Origin: Ascidiaceihabitans sp029251465
GTDB taxonomy: Bacteria > Pseudomonadota > Alphaproteobacteria > Rhodobacterales > Rhodobacteraceae
Direction: 5' to 3'
NCBI RefSeq assembly: GCF_042932805.1
Contig: NZ_CP170633.1
Coordinates: 372,001 to 436,000, forward strand
DNA length: 64,000 nt
Part shown: piece after piece, positions 9,168-17,517 of the stretch
How the letters are laid out: every line of letters begins with the position of its first letter
Numbering within the stretch: the first letter of the stretch is position 1
Notes under the pieces: model-generated
The model's database searches: none
Told to the model about the DNA's origin: nothing
The model's input: only the letters and a program-made list of their open reading frames with translations
Program-made: the position numbers and the translations under genes

Positions 9168-10073
9168 ATGACCCTACTCCAAACGCGACCGATGGCTGCT
9201 GCGATGTGCATGCTGGGGGCTATGGCCTTGCTGGGGTTTGTCGACAATTACGTGGCCACGATCGCCACCGAAGTCAGCGTCTGGCAGTTTTTGAGCGTGC
9301 GTATGGTGATGGCGGTGGCCTTTGTGGCGGTGTTGTCTTGGGCGGGCCTCGGCACGATGAAGCCGCAACGCTGGTGGGCCGTGGCCTTGCGCAGCGGGTT
9401 GGTGGCTGTTGGCATGCTGCTGTATTTCGGGTCACTGGCGTTTATGCCGATCGCGCAATCGTTGGCGGGGTTGTTCACCTCACCGATCTTTGTGCTGCTG
9501 ATGACGGTGCTGGTGTTGAAACAAAAGATCGGACCATGGCGCATCATTGCGGTGGCGATCGGATTTACCGGCATCTTGCTGGTGCTGGGCGTTCAAGACG
9601 GCGCGCCGGGCTGGATCATGGTCATGCCCGTGGCGGGCGGATTTTTCTATGCGATGGGCTCGCTGGTCACGCGGGTACTGTGCGCCGAGGAAAGCACACT
9701 GTCTATGTTGGCAGGCATCATGATCTCGCAAGCGATCATTGGCGTCATCGCCCTGATCACATTGGCGATCTGGCAACCCGAAGTTCCGGATGGTGCCGCC
9801 GGTTTCCTGTTGCGTGGCTGGGTTTGGCCGATCCCGTCAATCTTTCCCTACATCGCGCTTCAGGCGTTTGTGTCGGTCATGGGCGTGTTCTTGTTGATCC
9901 GCGCCTACCAATGGGGCGACGCAAGCCAAGTGTCGGTCCTTGAATACTCCATCATGATTTTTGGCCCATTCTTTGGCTGGTTGTTGATGGGCCAAATCAT
10001 CACGCCAATGATGATCGCAGGAATTGCGTTGATCATCGTCGCAGGCGGGATCATCGCAGTGCGATCAAAATAA
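9168..10073 (+). CDS. DMT-superfamily (EamA) transporter
   Basis: A 301-residue inner-membrane protein with about ten hydrophobic segments and two EamA repeats, the second starting near residue 155 (IMVMPVAGGFFYAMGSLVTR). Such proteins export or import small metabolites; substrate unknown. It is divergent from the acyl-CoA synthetase, with a 109-bp spacer. The C-terminus ends in a short basic tail (AVRSK), typical for the family. Confidence 0.88.
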   Translation: MTLLQTRPMAAAMCMLGAMALLGFVDNYVATIATEVSVWQFLSVRMVMAVAFVAVLSWAGLGTMKPQRWWAVALRSGLVAVGMLLYFGSLAFMPIAQSLAGLFTSPIFVLLMTVLVLKQKIGPWRIIAVAIGFTGILLVLGVQDGAPGWIMVMPVAGGFFYAMGSLVTRVLCAEESTLSMLAGIMISQAIIGVIALITLAIWQPEVPDGAAGFLLRGWVWPIPSIFPYIALQAFVSVMGVFLLIRAYQWGDASQVSVLEYSIMIFGPFFGWLLMGQIITPMMIAGIALIIVAGGIIAVRSK

Positions 10074-10114
10074 GTGGCGCTTTCAAATCGCCCCCGCACA
10101 GATAGAGTGTCGCC

Positions 10115-10762
10115 ATGATTATCAGCCTTGGTCGGAAATACATCTTTGTGCATGCCCCCAAAACTGCGGGGACCTCGATGGCATTGGCGCTGGAAGAGCG
10201 GGCAATGAAAGACGACATCATGCTGGGTGACACCCCCAAGGCTGTGAAACGGCGACGACGTTTAAAGGATACGCAATCACGCGGGCGGCTTTGGAAACAC
10301 GCTACACTGGCGGATATTGACGGGCTGATCACGCCGCAAGATCTGGAGGGGTTGTTTGCCTTTACGCTCGTGCGCAACCCTTGGGACCGGATGGTTAGCT
10401 ATTATCACTGGCTGCAGGTGCAAACGTTCAATCATCCTGCTGTGTCACTGGCCAAACAGGTCACCTTTCACGAATTTGCACAGTCTGGCGTGATTGCGTC
10501 TAGCATGAAATCCAGTCCTGCGCGCCACTACATGACAAACGCTCATGGGGTCGAGCACTGCAACGCTTACATCCGGATCGAGCATTTCGCGCAGGATGCG
10601 GCCCCCTTGGTTGACCACCTCGGCTTTGATTTGGACCTAGGGCATGCAAACCGGTCCGAACGTCAGGCCGACTATCATAGCTATTACGATGCAAAGACCC
10701 GCCAAGCCGTGGCTGCGGCCTGCGCTGAAGACATCGAGAGATTCGGTTACGCCTTCGATTAA
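10115..10762 (+). CDS. Sulfotransferase family 2 protein
   Basis: A 215-residue protein whose N-terminus has the 5'-phosphosulfate loop (FVHAPKTAGTSMALAL) and later the 3'-phosphate-binding segment (FTLVRNPWDRMVSYYHW), both hallmarks of PAPS-dependent sulfotransferases. The family modifies surface glycans or small molecules; the acceptor is not predictable. It lies 41 bp after the DMT transporter on the same strand, so they may form a pair. No signal peptide or membrane anchor is visible. Confidence 0.88.
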   Translation: MIISLGRKYIFVHAPKTAGTSMALALEERAMKDDIMLGDTPKAVKRRRRLKDTQSRGRLWKHATLADIDGLITPQDLEGLFAFTLVRNPWDRMVSYYHWLQVQTFNHPAVSLAKQVTFHEFAQSGVIASSMKSSPARHYMTNAHGVEHCNAYIRIEHFAQDAAPLVDHLGFDLDLGHANRSERQADYHSYYDAKTRQAVAAACAEDIERFGYAFD

Positions 10763-10763
10763 A

Positions 10764-10796
10764 CTCAAATTTGTCTCAAAGTTGTTTCAAATTCGT
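10764..10796 (+). repeat. Three tandem 11-bp imperfect repeats
   Basis: Units CTCAAATTTGT, CTCAAAGTTGT and TTCAAATTCGT follow each other without spacers, giving an 11-bp period, close to one helical turn. They lie right after the sulfotransferase stop and about 155 bp before the Hint gene. A protein-binding array is possible. The rest of the 189-bp intergenic region holds one further stem (CCAGAAC 10808-10814 with GTTCTGG 10825-10831) with no T run. Confidence 0.55.
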
Positions 10797-10951
10797 CGCT
10801 AATTTTTCCAGAACGCCCCAGATTGTTCTGGCAAACGGAAACAATGCCCCATTTCGGCCCATTTGTTGGCCCAGCAGCGTCATGCGAATCGCAGCATCTG
10901 GTTTCAACAACACACATCAGCGTCCTTGCTGCACACTAGGCGCTACACACC

Positions 10952-11608
10952 ATGGGGATGGAAAATATGTTTGGATGGAACACCAAAAAAAGCACACGTC
11001 CGATGCGCATGATGGAAACAACTGGCGCGTATGATGGCGGTTCGGTGCCGGTTTCACACGGGCTTTTGGCGACAACACGCATCGCCACGGCGATGGGGTG
11101 GCGGGCCATAAATGCGATCGCGATTGGCGACGAGGTTTTGACCTTTGACAACGGCACGCAGCGCGTCATCGACATCCAACGTACCACGCTGTGGGTGAAT
11201 GCAACGCACGTGCCAGAGCACATGTGGAACGTGCATATCCCTGCCGGCGCTTTGGGCAACTTTGAGCCGCTCACAATGCTACCTGACCAAGGTGTGTTGA
11301 TTGAAAGCGACGCGGCAGTTGATCAATATGGCGATCCGTTTGCGGTTGTTCCAGCGGCATCGCTTAGCGGTGTTTTGGGCATCACCCGTCAACCACCGCA
11401 TCAATCCATCGAAGTCGTGACCTTGTTTTTTGCGAACGATCAAGTAATCTACGCAGAAGGCAATCTGCTGACGCATTTTGCAGCGCGCCATGTCACGTTG
11501 AACGACATGTTGACCCAAACGCATAGCGCATACGATGTGCTCGGCATGAGTGACGCGGCATTTCTAGCAGAGTGCATGGCTATCGAAAAACAAGGCATCG
11601 CGGCCTAA
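10952..11608 (+). CDS. Hint-domain protein, apparently without splice nucleophile
   Basis: A 218-residue protein built around a Hedgehog/intein (Hint) module of the type common in Roseobacter-group proteins. The block GLLATTRIATAMGWRAIN followed by AIGDEVLTFDNG matches the first Hint strand and the G-D-x-V-x-T-x-D-N-G turn. Aligning RIATAMG with the usual LIAT-x-x-G places a Gly where Cys or Ser normally starts the module, so self-cleavage is unlikely. The remainder (FEPLTMLPDQGVLI, then EVVTLFFANDQVIYAEG and LTHF) matches the later Hint strands. No signal peptide; secretion would need another route. Starts at 10958 or 10967 are also possible. Confidence 0.75.
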   Translation: MGMENMFGWNTKKSTRPMRMMETTGAYDGGSVPVSHGLLATTRIATAMGWRAINAIAIGDEVLTFDNGTQRVIDIQRTTLWVNATHVPEHMWNVHIPAGALGNFEPLTMLPDQGVLIESDAAVDQYGDPFAVVPAASLSGVLGITRQPPHQSIEVVTLFFANDQVIYAEGNLLTHFAARHVTLNDMLTQTHSAYDVLGMSDAAFLAECMAIEKQGIAA

Positions 11609-11817
11609 GCCGATACGTTTTTCACCTCTTTCGAGACGCGCGTGGTCTGTTGCTGACAGCCAGTGTTCTGGCCCAATGACACGCACACCTGCTCTGCATC
11701 TGGCCACGGGATCACCACCGCGGCTCCGCCCCCAATACCGGAGCTTCGGCTGGATGCAGGGACTAAGTTTTGATTAGCCCCAGCCGTAGTTAAAGCTGAC
11801 GGAGATGCGTTCGTCAT
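11605..11817 (-). CDS. Short hypothetical ORF, doubtful
   Basis: Up to 70 residues, overlapping the 3' end of the oxygenase gene by 44 bp in another frame and sharing bases with the Hint stop codon. It fills an otherwise empty 165-bp gap. The composition is protein-like (VVIPWPDAEQVCVSLGQNT and a Cys pair), but there is no clear ribosome-binding site and no family is recognised. It could be the tail of a decayed gene. Confidence 0.25.
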   Translation of the reverse strand: MTNASPSALTTAGANQNLVPASSRSSGIGGGAAVVIPWPDAEQVCVSLGQNTGCQQQTTRVSKEVKNVSA

Positions 11818-12394
11818 CGGCCATGTTCAAGGGCACCTCGTGGCGCAACCAGCTTTCCCATAACAGCACATCACCGACGTCCGGGGCGACATAGCTAAAG
11901 GTTTTTAACCCCGTTGGCGCGTCTTTGATCCGCGCGGGTGCTGCCATCATCATCGCCAACCGCGGGTCTTCGAATTTGATCGCGCTGGCCCCGTCCGGCA
12001 TGGTCACGTAGGTCGTGCCGCTGATCACCGAATGGGGATGAATGTGCGATGTGTGCACGCCGCCTTGGGGCAGGATGTTGACCCACAGCGAATCCAGTTT
12101 CAGCTTTTTGCCATCCAGATCAAAGGCAAGGTCTTTTGCAAAGGCCGCGACGTGTTTGTCGAGCACTTTGACGAGATCCTTAAAGATCGGGAATCGCCAG
12201 CCAAGGTCGGTGAGCGATGCGTAGCTGGTGTAGCCCGGATAGCCGTTGGCTTCGCACCAGTCCTGGCCCGCTTCGTCATCTTCGGCGATGGACCAGCAGG
12301 AGGCTTCGATTTCGCCCATGTTGACGGCTTTGCCCTGTTCGGACAGCTGCGCATGGTACAGGCGGGTGACGAATAGTGATTCAATATGTGACAT
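11774..12394 (-). CDS. 2OG-Fe(II) oxygenase-family protein
   Basis: A 206-residue protein resembling the putative 2OG-Fe(II) oxygenase family (TIGR02466-like). The core has LWVNILPQGGVHTSHIHPHS with the candidate iron ligands in the HxHPHS block, the central beta segment SGTTYVTMPDGASAIKFEDP, and distally VGDVLLWESWLRHEVPLN (ligand His) followed by ERISVSFNYGWG (2OG-binding Arg). ATG 12394 is chosen as start because residues before it look unstructured. Target unknown; the family includes hydroxylases of small molecules or proteins. Confidence 0.8.
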   Translation of the reverse strand: MSHIESLFVTRLYHAQLSEQGKAVNMGEIEASCWSIAEDDEAGQDWCEANGYPGYTSYASLTDLGWRFPIFKDLVKVLDKHVAAFAKDLAFDLDGKKLKLDSLWVNILPQGGVHTSHIHPHSVISGTTYVTMPDGASAIKFEDPRLAMMMAAPARIKDAPTGLKTFSYVAPDVGDVLLWESWLRHEVPLNMADDERISVSFNYGWG

Positions 12395-12435
12395 GAAGGG
12401 GTGTTTAGCGGCTCGCACTTGAAATGGCGAGAGGG

Positions 12436-12464
12436 GGATCGGAGCCTCGTGTGGGCCCCGATCC
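12436..12464 (-). terminator. Possible terminator hairpin after fadB-type gene
   Basis: GGATCGG (12436-12442) pairs with CCGATCC (12458-12464), with an inner GCC/GGC pair. It lies just downstream of the leftward fadB-type stop. On the minus strand the run after the stem is CCCTCTCGCC rather than T-rich, so termination may be weak or the stem may protect the transcript end. Confidence 0.4.
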
Positions 12465-12472
12465 TATTGGTT

Positions 12473-14674
12473 TTACGCGGCTGCGGCGTCAGATTTGTCG
12501 AAGCGACCGTAGAACGTTTGGTTCTTGGCGGCCATTTCGCGCAACAGCGCTGGGCATTCGAAACGATCACCGTAGGCGGCTTGCAATTGGTCACAGCGTT
12601 CGGCGGCATAAGGTGTGCCGAGGATGTCCAGATAGCTGAATGGCCCACCGGTTGCAGGGGCAAAACCCCAACCAAGGATCGCGCCAACATCGCCTTCGCG
12701 GATGTCTTCTAACACGCCTTCTTCCAGCGCACGGACGGCCTCAAGCACTTGGGCAAACATCAACCGGTCCTGCACGTCTTGTAGTTTTGGCTGCTCGTCG
12801 GCCAATGGGTATTTGTCGTGCACGCCCTTCCAATAGCCAGTGCGCTTGCCCTTTTCGTCGTACTCGAAATAACCGGCGTTGGCTTTGCGACCCAAGCGGC
12901 CCAAGTCTTCCATCCAGACGATCAGATCGTCGGCTTCGGACGCAGGATAGGCGTTGCCCATCGCCGCTTTGGTGGCTTTCATGATGCGCACGCCAAGGTC
13001 GATGGACGTCTCATCCCCCAACTGGATTGGCCCCACTGGGAAACCAAGCTGTTGCGCCGCGCTGTCGATCAATCGCGGTGCGACGCCTTCGGTGACCATG
13101 CGCGTTGCTTCGTTGCCGTAAGGAATGATGCAACGGTTGGCGTAGAAGAAACGCGCGTCGTTCACAACGATTGGCGTTTTGCGGATTTGACGGACGTAAT
13201 CCAGCGATTTTGCCACGGCGCGATCACCGGTTTCGGCCCCTTTGATGATCTCGACTAACAGCATTTTCTCGACTGGCGAGAAGAAGTGGATGCCGATGAA
13301 CTGTTCCGGACGCGAAGACGCTTTGGCCAAATCGGAAATCGGTAGGGTCGAGGTGTTGGAAGCGAAAATGCAATCCTCAGGAATGACCGCTTCGACGCGT
13401 TTGGTGATCTCTGCCTTGACGGCTGGGTCCTCAAACACGGCCTCGATGATCAGGTCGCAACCCGCCAGTTTTTCAACGTCCGGGGTGGCGGTGATCAACG
13501 ACAGCAATGCCTCTTTCTTCTCTGGCGTTGCTTTTTTACGGGCGATGCCTTTGTCCATGAAGGTTGCAGAATAGGCTTTGCCTTTGTCGGCGGCCTCTTG
13601 GTCACGGTCGATCAGGACAACTTCGATGCCTGCTTGGGCTGATACCAGTGCAATACCCGCGCCCATCATGCCTGCACCTAGAACGCCAAGCTTCTTAACC
13701 CGTTGATCAGGCACATCTTTGGGACGTACAGCGCCTTTTTCCAACGCTTCCTTGTTCAGGAACAAAGATCGGATCATGGCCGAAGAAGACGGGTTCATCA
13801 GGATATTGGTGAACCAGCGCGCCTCGATTTTCAGGGCGGTGTCAAAGGGCACAAGTGCGCCCTCATAGATGGCGGATAGCATGGCCTTGGCGGCAGGAAA
13901 CGCGCCTTTGGTTTTGCCGTTGACCATCGCGTTGGCCCCAACAAAGTTCATGAAACCGGCTGGGTGATACGGTGCGCCGCCGGGCAATTTGTAGCCTTTG
14001 GCGTCCCATGGTTTCACGAGGTCCGCGTCGGATGCGTTCAGCACCCAAGCGCGGGCTGCGGCAACCGGATCGTCGGCGATTTCGTCAATCACGCCGGCTT
14101 GCTTGGCTTTTTCCGGCGAATTCATCCGGCCCTCAAGCAACAAGGATGATGCGCCCATCAGGCCCAGTTTGCGAACCAAACGGGTCGTGCCGCCAGCGCC
14201 CGGAAAGATACCAACCAGAATTTCCGGCAGGCCGATTTTGGCCTTTGGATTGTTGGCGGCAAAAATGCGGTGCGTTGCCAATGGCAGTTCCAGGCCAATG
14301 CCAGCGGCAGTGCCGGGCAGGGCGGCGGCGATAGGTTTGCCGCCTTTGTTGGTCTTTGCATCCATATTCGCGCGCTCGATCTTGCGCAGCAAATGGTGCA
14401 TTTTCATTGTGCCCTCGAACAGGCCGCGTGCAGGATCATCGCCTGCGTCTGCCTTCATTTTGGCGAGCAGGTTCAAGTCCATGCCGCCAGCAAACGTGTC
14501 TTTGCCAGACGTGATCACGATACCTTTGACGGCCTCGTCACCCAGTGCGTCATCCACCAATGCATCAAGGGTTTCTAGCCCCTCGACGGACATCACGTTC
14601 ATGGTCTTGTCGGCCACATCCCACGTGATTACTGCGACGCCATCGGCATCTTTGGTCATTGTAAAGTCAGTCAT
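12473..14674 (-). CDS. fadB: Fatty acid oxidation multifunctional enzyme (enoyl-CoA hydratase / 3-hydroxyacyl-CoA dehydrogenase)
   Basis: Carries out hydration of 2-enoyl-CoA and NAD-dependent oxidation of 3-hydroxyacyl-CoA in beta-oxidation. The 733-residue protein has an N-terminal crotonase domain (about 1-190; IVITSGKDTFAGGMDLN oxyanion segment, LPGTAAGIGLELPLATHR), then a Rossmann domain from about residue 325 (LGVLGAGMMGAGIALVSAQAG) and C-terminal dehydrogenase domains. ASNTSTLPISDLA and IGIHFFSPVEKM are typical of 3-hydroxyacyl-CoA dehydrogenases. A strong AAGGAG site precedes ATG 14674. It is the distal cistron of a leftward block with thiolase and acyl-CoA dehydrogenases. The FadJ versus FadB assignment is not resolved by sequence alone. 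Confidence 0.94.
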   Translation of the reverse strand: MTDFTMTKDADGVAVITWDVADKTMNVMSVEGLETLDALVDDALGDEAVKGIVITSGKDTFAGGMDLNLLAKMKADAGDDPARGLFEGTMKMHHLLRKIERANMDAKTNKGGKPIAAALPGTAAGIGLELPLATHRIFAANNPKAKIGLPEILVGIFPGAGGTTRLVRKLGLMGASSLLLEGRMNSPEKAKQAGVIDEIADDPVAAARAWVLNASDADLVKPWDAKGYKLPGGAPYHPAGFMNFVGANAMVNGKTKGAFPAAKAMLSAIYEGALVPFDTALKIEARWFTNILMNPSSSAMIRSLFLNKEALEKGAVRPKDVPDQRVKKLGVLGAGMMGAGIALVSAQAGIEVVLIDRDQEAADKGKAYSATFMDKGIARKKATPEKKEALLSLITATPDVEKLAGCDLIIEAVFEDPAVKAEITKRVEAVIPEDCIFASNTSTLPISDLAKASSRPEQFIGIHFFSPVEKMLLVEIIKGAETGDRAVAKSLDYVRQIRKTPIVVNDARFFYANRCIIPYGNEATRMVTEGVAPRLIDSAAQQLGFPVGPIQLGDETSIDLGVRIMKATKAAMGNAYPASEADDLIVWMEDLGRLGRKANAGYFEYDEKGKRTGYWKGVHDKYPLADEQPKLQDVQDRLMFAQVLEAVRALEEGVLEDIREGDVGAILGWGFAPATGGPFSYLDILGTPYAAERCDQLQAAYGDRFECPALLREMAAKNQTFYGRFDKSDAAAA

Positions 14675-14741
14675 ATCTTATCTCCTTTGGAGAGGTTGTC
14701 TAAAACCAGAACCACGGTTCTGATCTAATTTCTGTGTCGGA

Positions 14742-15206
14742 CTAACCATCGTCCAACAGCGTTGATTTTCCGGCCGACATCAATGCGCGGCCTTGTCCAC
14801 TTTTCTCATCAAGAGCATGGTCGCCCGATACAATCAGCCAGTTGCCGTCGATTTTTTCGATCACGGAATAGACTGGATATGGAGCGTCCAGGCGTTGGCC
14901 GTTGCGGATGACGTGGCTGACGTGTGTGGCCGTGATGCGCGTCGGCGAGGTGAAAGAAGCCGCTTCGATGAAGCGCAGCAATTCAGTGACGCCCATGGAT
15001 TTGAAGTGTGCATGCATATTGTCAAATACACTCTTCAACTCACTGCGCGTGCTGATCAAAACCTTCTTGCCGTCCATCGCCAAATGTTGTGGCAAATGGA
15101 AGGCGCTCGCAAAACTGTCAAAGTCACCAGACATCAGGGCGGTGCCCGTCAGGTCCAGATGACCTTCGCAAATTTGTTTTGCTGCGTCGTCGCTTTGATC
15201 AGCCAT
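14742..15206 (-). CDS. SnoaL/NTF2-like protein
   Basis: A 154-residue protein with an NTF2-like cone fold pattern: N-terminal helices (SDDAAKQICEGHLDLTGTAL), a FASAFHLPQHLAMDGKKVLI strand region and a C-terminal sheet (YSVIEKIDGNWLIVSGDHAL). ATG 15206 lies eight bases after the thiolase stop, pointing to co-transcription. Such proteins are often small-ligand isomerases or structural partners. A role in the beta-oxidation block is inferred from position only. Confidence 0.7.
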   Translation of the reverse strand: MADQSDDAAKQICEGHLDLTGTALMSGDFDSFASAFHLPQHLAMDGKKVLISTRSELKSVFDNMHAHFKSMGVTELLRFIEAASFTSPTRITATHVSHVIRNGQRLDAPYPVYSVIEKIDGNWLIVSGDHALDEKSGQGRALMSAGKSTLLDDG

Positions 15207-15214
15207 GCCTGAGC

Positions 15215-16426
15215 TTACACCCGCTCGATGATTGTGGCAGCCCCCATTCCCGATGCAATACACAGCGTGGCAAGGCCAACTTCTTTGTCTTTGCGTTCCA
15301 GTTCGTCCAAAAGCGTGCCGATGATCATCGCGCCTGTGGCCCCCAACGGGTGACCCATCGCGATAGAGCCGCCGTTCACGTTAACCTTTGAGTGATCGAC
15401 CCCAAACGCATCCATGAACAACAACACGACCGAGGCGAAGGCTTCGTTGACTTCGAACAGATCAATATCGGAAATCGTCATGCCGTGATCCGCGAGGATT
15501 TTCTTGGTGGCAGGCACGGGACCCGTCAACATGATGGTTGGATCGGTGCCGATTTTGGTCGTCGCACGAATGCGCGCACGTGGTTTCAACCCGTATTTTT
15601 CGCCGAATTCTTTGTTGCCGATCAGCACGGCAGCAGAGCCATCAACGATACCTGACGAATTGCCCGCGTGGTGGATGTGGTTGATTTTCTCAAGGTGCGG
15701 GTATTTCATCAACGCGACCTTATCAAAGCCGGGCATGACTTCGCCCATGGCTTGGAACGCGGGGTTCAAACCACCAAGGCTTTGCATGTCGGTTTGTGGG
15801 CGCATGTATTCGTCGTGGTCCAGAATAGAGAGGCCATTGACGTCACGCACGGTGATCACCGAGTTGGCAAAACGTTTCTCGTCCCATGCCATTTTTGCGC
15901 GGCGCTGGGATTCAACCGCCAACAGATCGGCGTCATCACGACTAAAGCCGTACTGCGTTGCGATGATGTCGGCGCTGATGCCTTGCGGGACAAAATACGT
16001 GTCGAGCGCCACAGACGGATCCGCCGCGATCGCCGCCCCGTCAGAACCCATAGGCACGCGGCCCATCATTTCCACACCGCCGGCGATATACGCCATGCCA
16101 GCGCCGCCTTTGACTTGGTTGGCAGCCAAATTCACGGCTTCCATGCCGGACGCGCAAAACCGGTTGATCGCGAGGCCGGGGATGGATTCGTCTAGATCGG
16201 ATGCCAACACGGCCGAGCGTGCGAGGCAACCGCCCTGTTCCATCACTTGGGTCACGTTGCCCCAAATCACGTCTTCAACGGCGTGACCGTCCAGATTGTT
16301 GCGTTCCTTCATTGCGTTCATTGTCACAGCGGACAGGCGCAATGCTGTCACTTCGTGCAACGCGCCATCCTTGCGGCCTTTGCCACGCGGGGTGCGCAGA
16401 GCGTCGTAGATATAGGCTTCGGTCAT
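15215..16426 (-). CDS. fadA: Acetyl-CoA C-acyltransferase (thiolase)
   Basis: Thiolytic cleavage of 3-ketoacyl-CoA, the last beta-oxidation step. The 403-residue protein carries the acyl-accepting Cys in INRFCASGMEAVNLA, the His in NGGSIAMGHPLGATGAM with NEAFAS upstream, and the second Cys in LCIASGMGAA. An AAGGA site precedes ATG 16426. It is paired with the fadB-type gene, separated only by the SnoaL-like gene, as expected for a trifunctional complex. Use as a biosynthetic acetyl-CoA acetyltransferase cannot be fully excluded. Confidence 0.94.
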   Translation of the reverse strand: MTEAYIYDALRTPRGKGRKDGALHEVTALRLSAVTMNAMKERNNLDGHAVEDVIWGNVTQVMEQGGCLARSAVLASDLDESIPGLAINRFCASGMEAVNLAANQVKGGAGMAYIAGGVEMMGRVPMGSDGAAIAADPSVALDTYFVPQGISADIIATQYGFSRDDADLLAVESQRRAKMAWDEKRFANSVITVRDVNGLSILDHDEYMRPQTDMQSLGGLNPAFQAMGEVMPGFDKVALMKYPHLEKINHIHHAGNSSGIVDGSAAVLIGNKEFGEKYGLKPRARIRATTKIGTDPTIMLTGPVPATKKILADHGMTISDIDLFEVNEAFASVVLLFMDAFGVDHSKVNVNGGSIAMGHPLGATGAMIIGTLLDELERKDKEVGLATLCIASGMGAATIIERV

Positions 16427-16454
16427 TGGTTTTTTCCTTTGTCGTTCAATTCGG

Positions 16455-16835
16455 TCAAAAGCTGCAGCAATCAGGAGCGCAGGCGCAGTCAGGTGTTAGA
16501 TCGCATCCGTTGGATTGCTGGCCAGAGGCACCGCAATAGCCGCAGGCACTGCAAGGGTCGCAATAATTGTACCAACGGGATTTACGTTTCTTGGGTTGGT
16601 TTTGGTCCGCTTGGGCGGTCATTTTCAGGGACAAAGCCGCGCGTTTGCAGGCGGCAAAGCGTTGGAAAATGCTGGGCATGGCGCGGATCACGCCGGTTTC
16701 AGCAATGCGGTGTTTGACGTAGCCGGAACAACCGGTGCCGCCATGGGCCAGACGATAGGCGCAGCCATAGCCTTTGCGCGGGGACAGATAAGTCTGATAC
16801 CCGCGAATAAGGACAAGAGAGGCTGCGTTGAGCAT
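16455..16835 (-). CDS. YidD-like protein with Cys-rich C-terminal tail
   Basis: A 126-residue protein. The N-terminal ~65 residues follow the YidD (membrane protein insertion efficiency factor) pattern: LVLIRGYQTYLSP, then Cys, CSGYVKHRIAETGVI and a late CK. Canonical YidD ends soon after; this one continues with a basic linker (QPKKRKSRW) and a tail containing nine Cys in about 34 residues (CDPCSACGYC, then GCD, DCACAPDCC). The tail may bind metal or form disulfides. ATG 16835 lies five bases after the GST stop, which supports this start. Unlike typical yidD, it is not near rpmH-rnpA-yidC here but inside a beta-oxidation block. Confidence 0.65.
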   Translation of the reverse strand: MLNAASLVLIRGYQTYLSPRKGYGCAYRLAHGGTGCSGYVKHRIAETGVIRAMPSIFQRFAACKRAALSLKMTAQADQNQPKKRKSRWYNYCDPCSACGYCGASGQQSNGCDLTPDCACAPDCCSF

Positions 16836-16840
16836 CCGGG

Positions 16841-17482
16841 TTACGCCCGATCCGCTGGGTTGCCGGGCATCAAATCGTAGGGCGCTTTCCAACCGGGTGT
16901 TTCAGATAGACGGGTCAACCAGGCGTCGATGTTCGGGTAGGCGGCACGGTCAAAGCCAAACGGCTCTGGGTAATACAGGTAGCCACAGCAGCTGAGATCA
17001 GCGTTGGTGATGCCGTCGCCAACGATCCAGTCGCGCCCTTCAAGGTGGGCGTTCAAAACGGCATAGGCCCCTTTCAATCGCCCTTGATTAAAGGCGATAA
17101 CTTCTTGTGGGCGTTTGTCTTCGGGTAGGAAATTCATCAAGAAACGGGTGACACCGGCCATCGAGCTGAGCTTGTGATTGTCCCACAAAACCCAGCGCAA
17201 AACTTCGCGGCGATCTTCGGGGGTGTTGCCGGCGAATTTGCCGCTTAGGTGGCTGATGTAGTCTTGGATCGCGCCGGATTGGGTGACGGTATAGTTGTGA
17301 TCGGTGTCGATCAGCACCGGCGCTTCGGCCATCGTGTTGAGCGATTTGAATTCATCTGTGCGTGCCGCGCCGCCGAAGAAATCGACAAAGACGGCTTCCC
17401 ATTCAAGCCCGGACAATTCCAGCGCGAGGGCTGCTTTGTAAGAATTTCCGCTTTCACCAAAGCATTGCAATTGTAATGTCAT
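16841..17482 (-). CDS. Glutathione S-transferase family protein
   Basis: A 213-residue protein with an N-terminal thioredoxin-like domain (LQCFGESGNSYKAALALELSG; the glutathione-gamma-glutamyl site VTQSGAIQDYI near residues 65-75) and an all-helical C-terminal domain. GGGAGG precedes ATG 17482. The likely role is conjugation or detoxification, or an isomerase or maleylpyruvate-type reaction; the class cannot be fixed. It sits between the acyl-CoA dehydrogenase and the YidD-like gene, in the same direction. Confidence 0.88.
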   Translation of the reverse strand: MTLQLQCFGESGNSYKAALALELSGLEWEAVFVDFFGGAARTDEFKSLNTMAEAPVLIDTDHNYTVTQSGAIQDYISHLSGKFAGNTPEDRREVLRWVLWDNHKLSSMAGVTRFLMNFLPEDKRPQEVIAFNQGRLKGAYAVLNAHLEGRDWIVGDGITNADLSCCGYLYYPEPFGFDRAAYPNIDAWLTRLSETPGWKAPYDLMPGNPADRA

Positions 17483-17517
17483 CGTGGCCTCCCAAGGCAG
17501 TCTTCTGTTTGTCGTGA

